Part shown: piece after piece, positions 57,239 through 57,301 of the stretch | Position numbering within the stretch: the stretch's first letter is position 1 | Layout of the letters: each line of letters opens with the position of its first letter | NCBI GenBank assembly: GCA_019311105.1 | Contig: JAFDDA010000046.1 | Coordinates: forward strand, 1-57,301 | Source of the DNA: Deltaproteobacteria bacterium | Lineage (GTDB): Bacteria > Myxococcota_A > UBA9160 > JAFDDA01 | DNA: 57,301 nucleotides | Direction of reading: 5' to 3' | Position numbers and translations under genes: made by a program | The notes under the pieces: generated by a model | The model's database searches: none | What the model was told of the DNA's origin: nothing | The model's input: only the letters and a program-made list of their open reading frames with translations

Positions 57239-57301
57239 GCCACGGCTTCCACCCCGAGCAACGAAACCGGGCTCCAGCGGAGGGCGGCATCACGTCCCGC
57301 C

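Noticed and set aside
1..57301. CRISPR array, rRNA, tRNA, prophage or transposase genes
   Set aside because: I found no evenly spaced repeat-spacer array, no tRNA T-loop/acceptor pairing and no integrase, transposase or phage structural motif. The tandem repeats present lack spacers.

Overview
The window (57.3 kb, very GC-rich) reads as one dense stretch of bacterial chromosome with about 53 protein genes on both strands. I see no rRNA, tRNA, CRISPR array, prophage or transposase. Gram-negative cell architecture is clear: lipobox signals, a Tat-lipoprotein signal, a GspG-like pseudopilin, periplasmic c-type cytochromes, a DUF1329 protein and an ArnT-type glycosyltransferase. The EF-G is of the mitochondrial/spdEFG1-like kind, and the overall mix (ETF, MFE2-like SDR, DUF1329, LPLAT/SDR pairs) suggests a former 'Deltaproteobacteria' lineage (Myxococcota/Desulfobacterota/Binatota-like). 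That placement is inference; no marker in the window fixes the species.

Layout. 0.1-10 kb: a broken glyoxalase II; a minus-strand set SDR > LPLAT acyltransferase > degenerate phosphodiesterase > NUDIX > DUF1232 with mostly overlapping or closely spaced genes; a hydrolase-fold protein lacking its nucleophile plus an MBL hydrolase; a GGDEF/EAL protein behind a pseudopilin. 10-19.6 kb: cupredoxin-like protein, etfBA, a second LPLAT/SDR pair led by an odd ParA, efp, a histidine-rich membrane/TPR protein and a WYL regulator. 19.7-28.4 kb: an active/inactive M16 peptidase pair, CoA-binding protein plus SUI1, divergent GT2 and ArnT-like glycosyltransferases, gltA, an aminotransferase IV. 28.4-40.4 kb: YfcH-like SDR, DUF1329, a degenerate GGDEF protein, ctaA, DJ-1/PfpI, two SDRs, TVP38-MerA-like-GDH, a parvulin. 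40.4-57.2 kb: ECF sigma/anti-sigma, TerB, an orphan P-loop ATPase, fusA, a formyltetrahydrofolate hydrolase-like enzyme with a Tat-lipoprotein amidohydrolase, acid phosphatase, a MITE-like inverted repeat, LbH acyltransferase, infA, an aberrant GAPDH, a 1395-residue PPDK-like protein without the PEP barrel, a pair of c-type cytochromes and a divergent hemerythrin.

How genes may work together. EtfAB and the MFE2-like SDR fit fatty-acid oxidation feeding citrate synthase; CtaA and the cytochromes point to aerobic respiration. GT2 and ArnT-like proteins form a plausible polyprenyl-phosphate-sugar donor/transferase pair. The duplicated LPLAT-SDR module is the best candidate for an undescribed lipid system; the PPDK-like protein is the best candidate for a new dikinase-type chemistry.

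Two non-coding patterns recur. Several genes have a TANNNT box ending 7-8 nt before the start codon, which suggests leaderless transcripts. Five genes have tandem duplications at their 3' ends, four of which include the stop codon.
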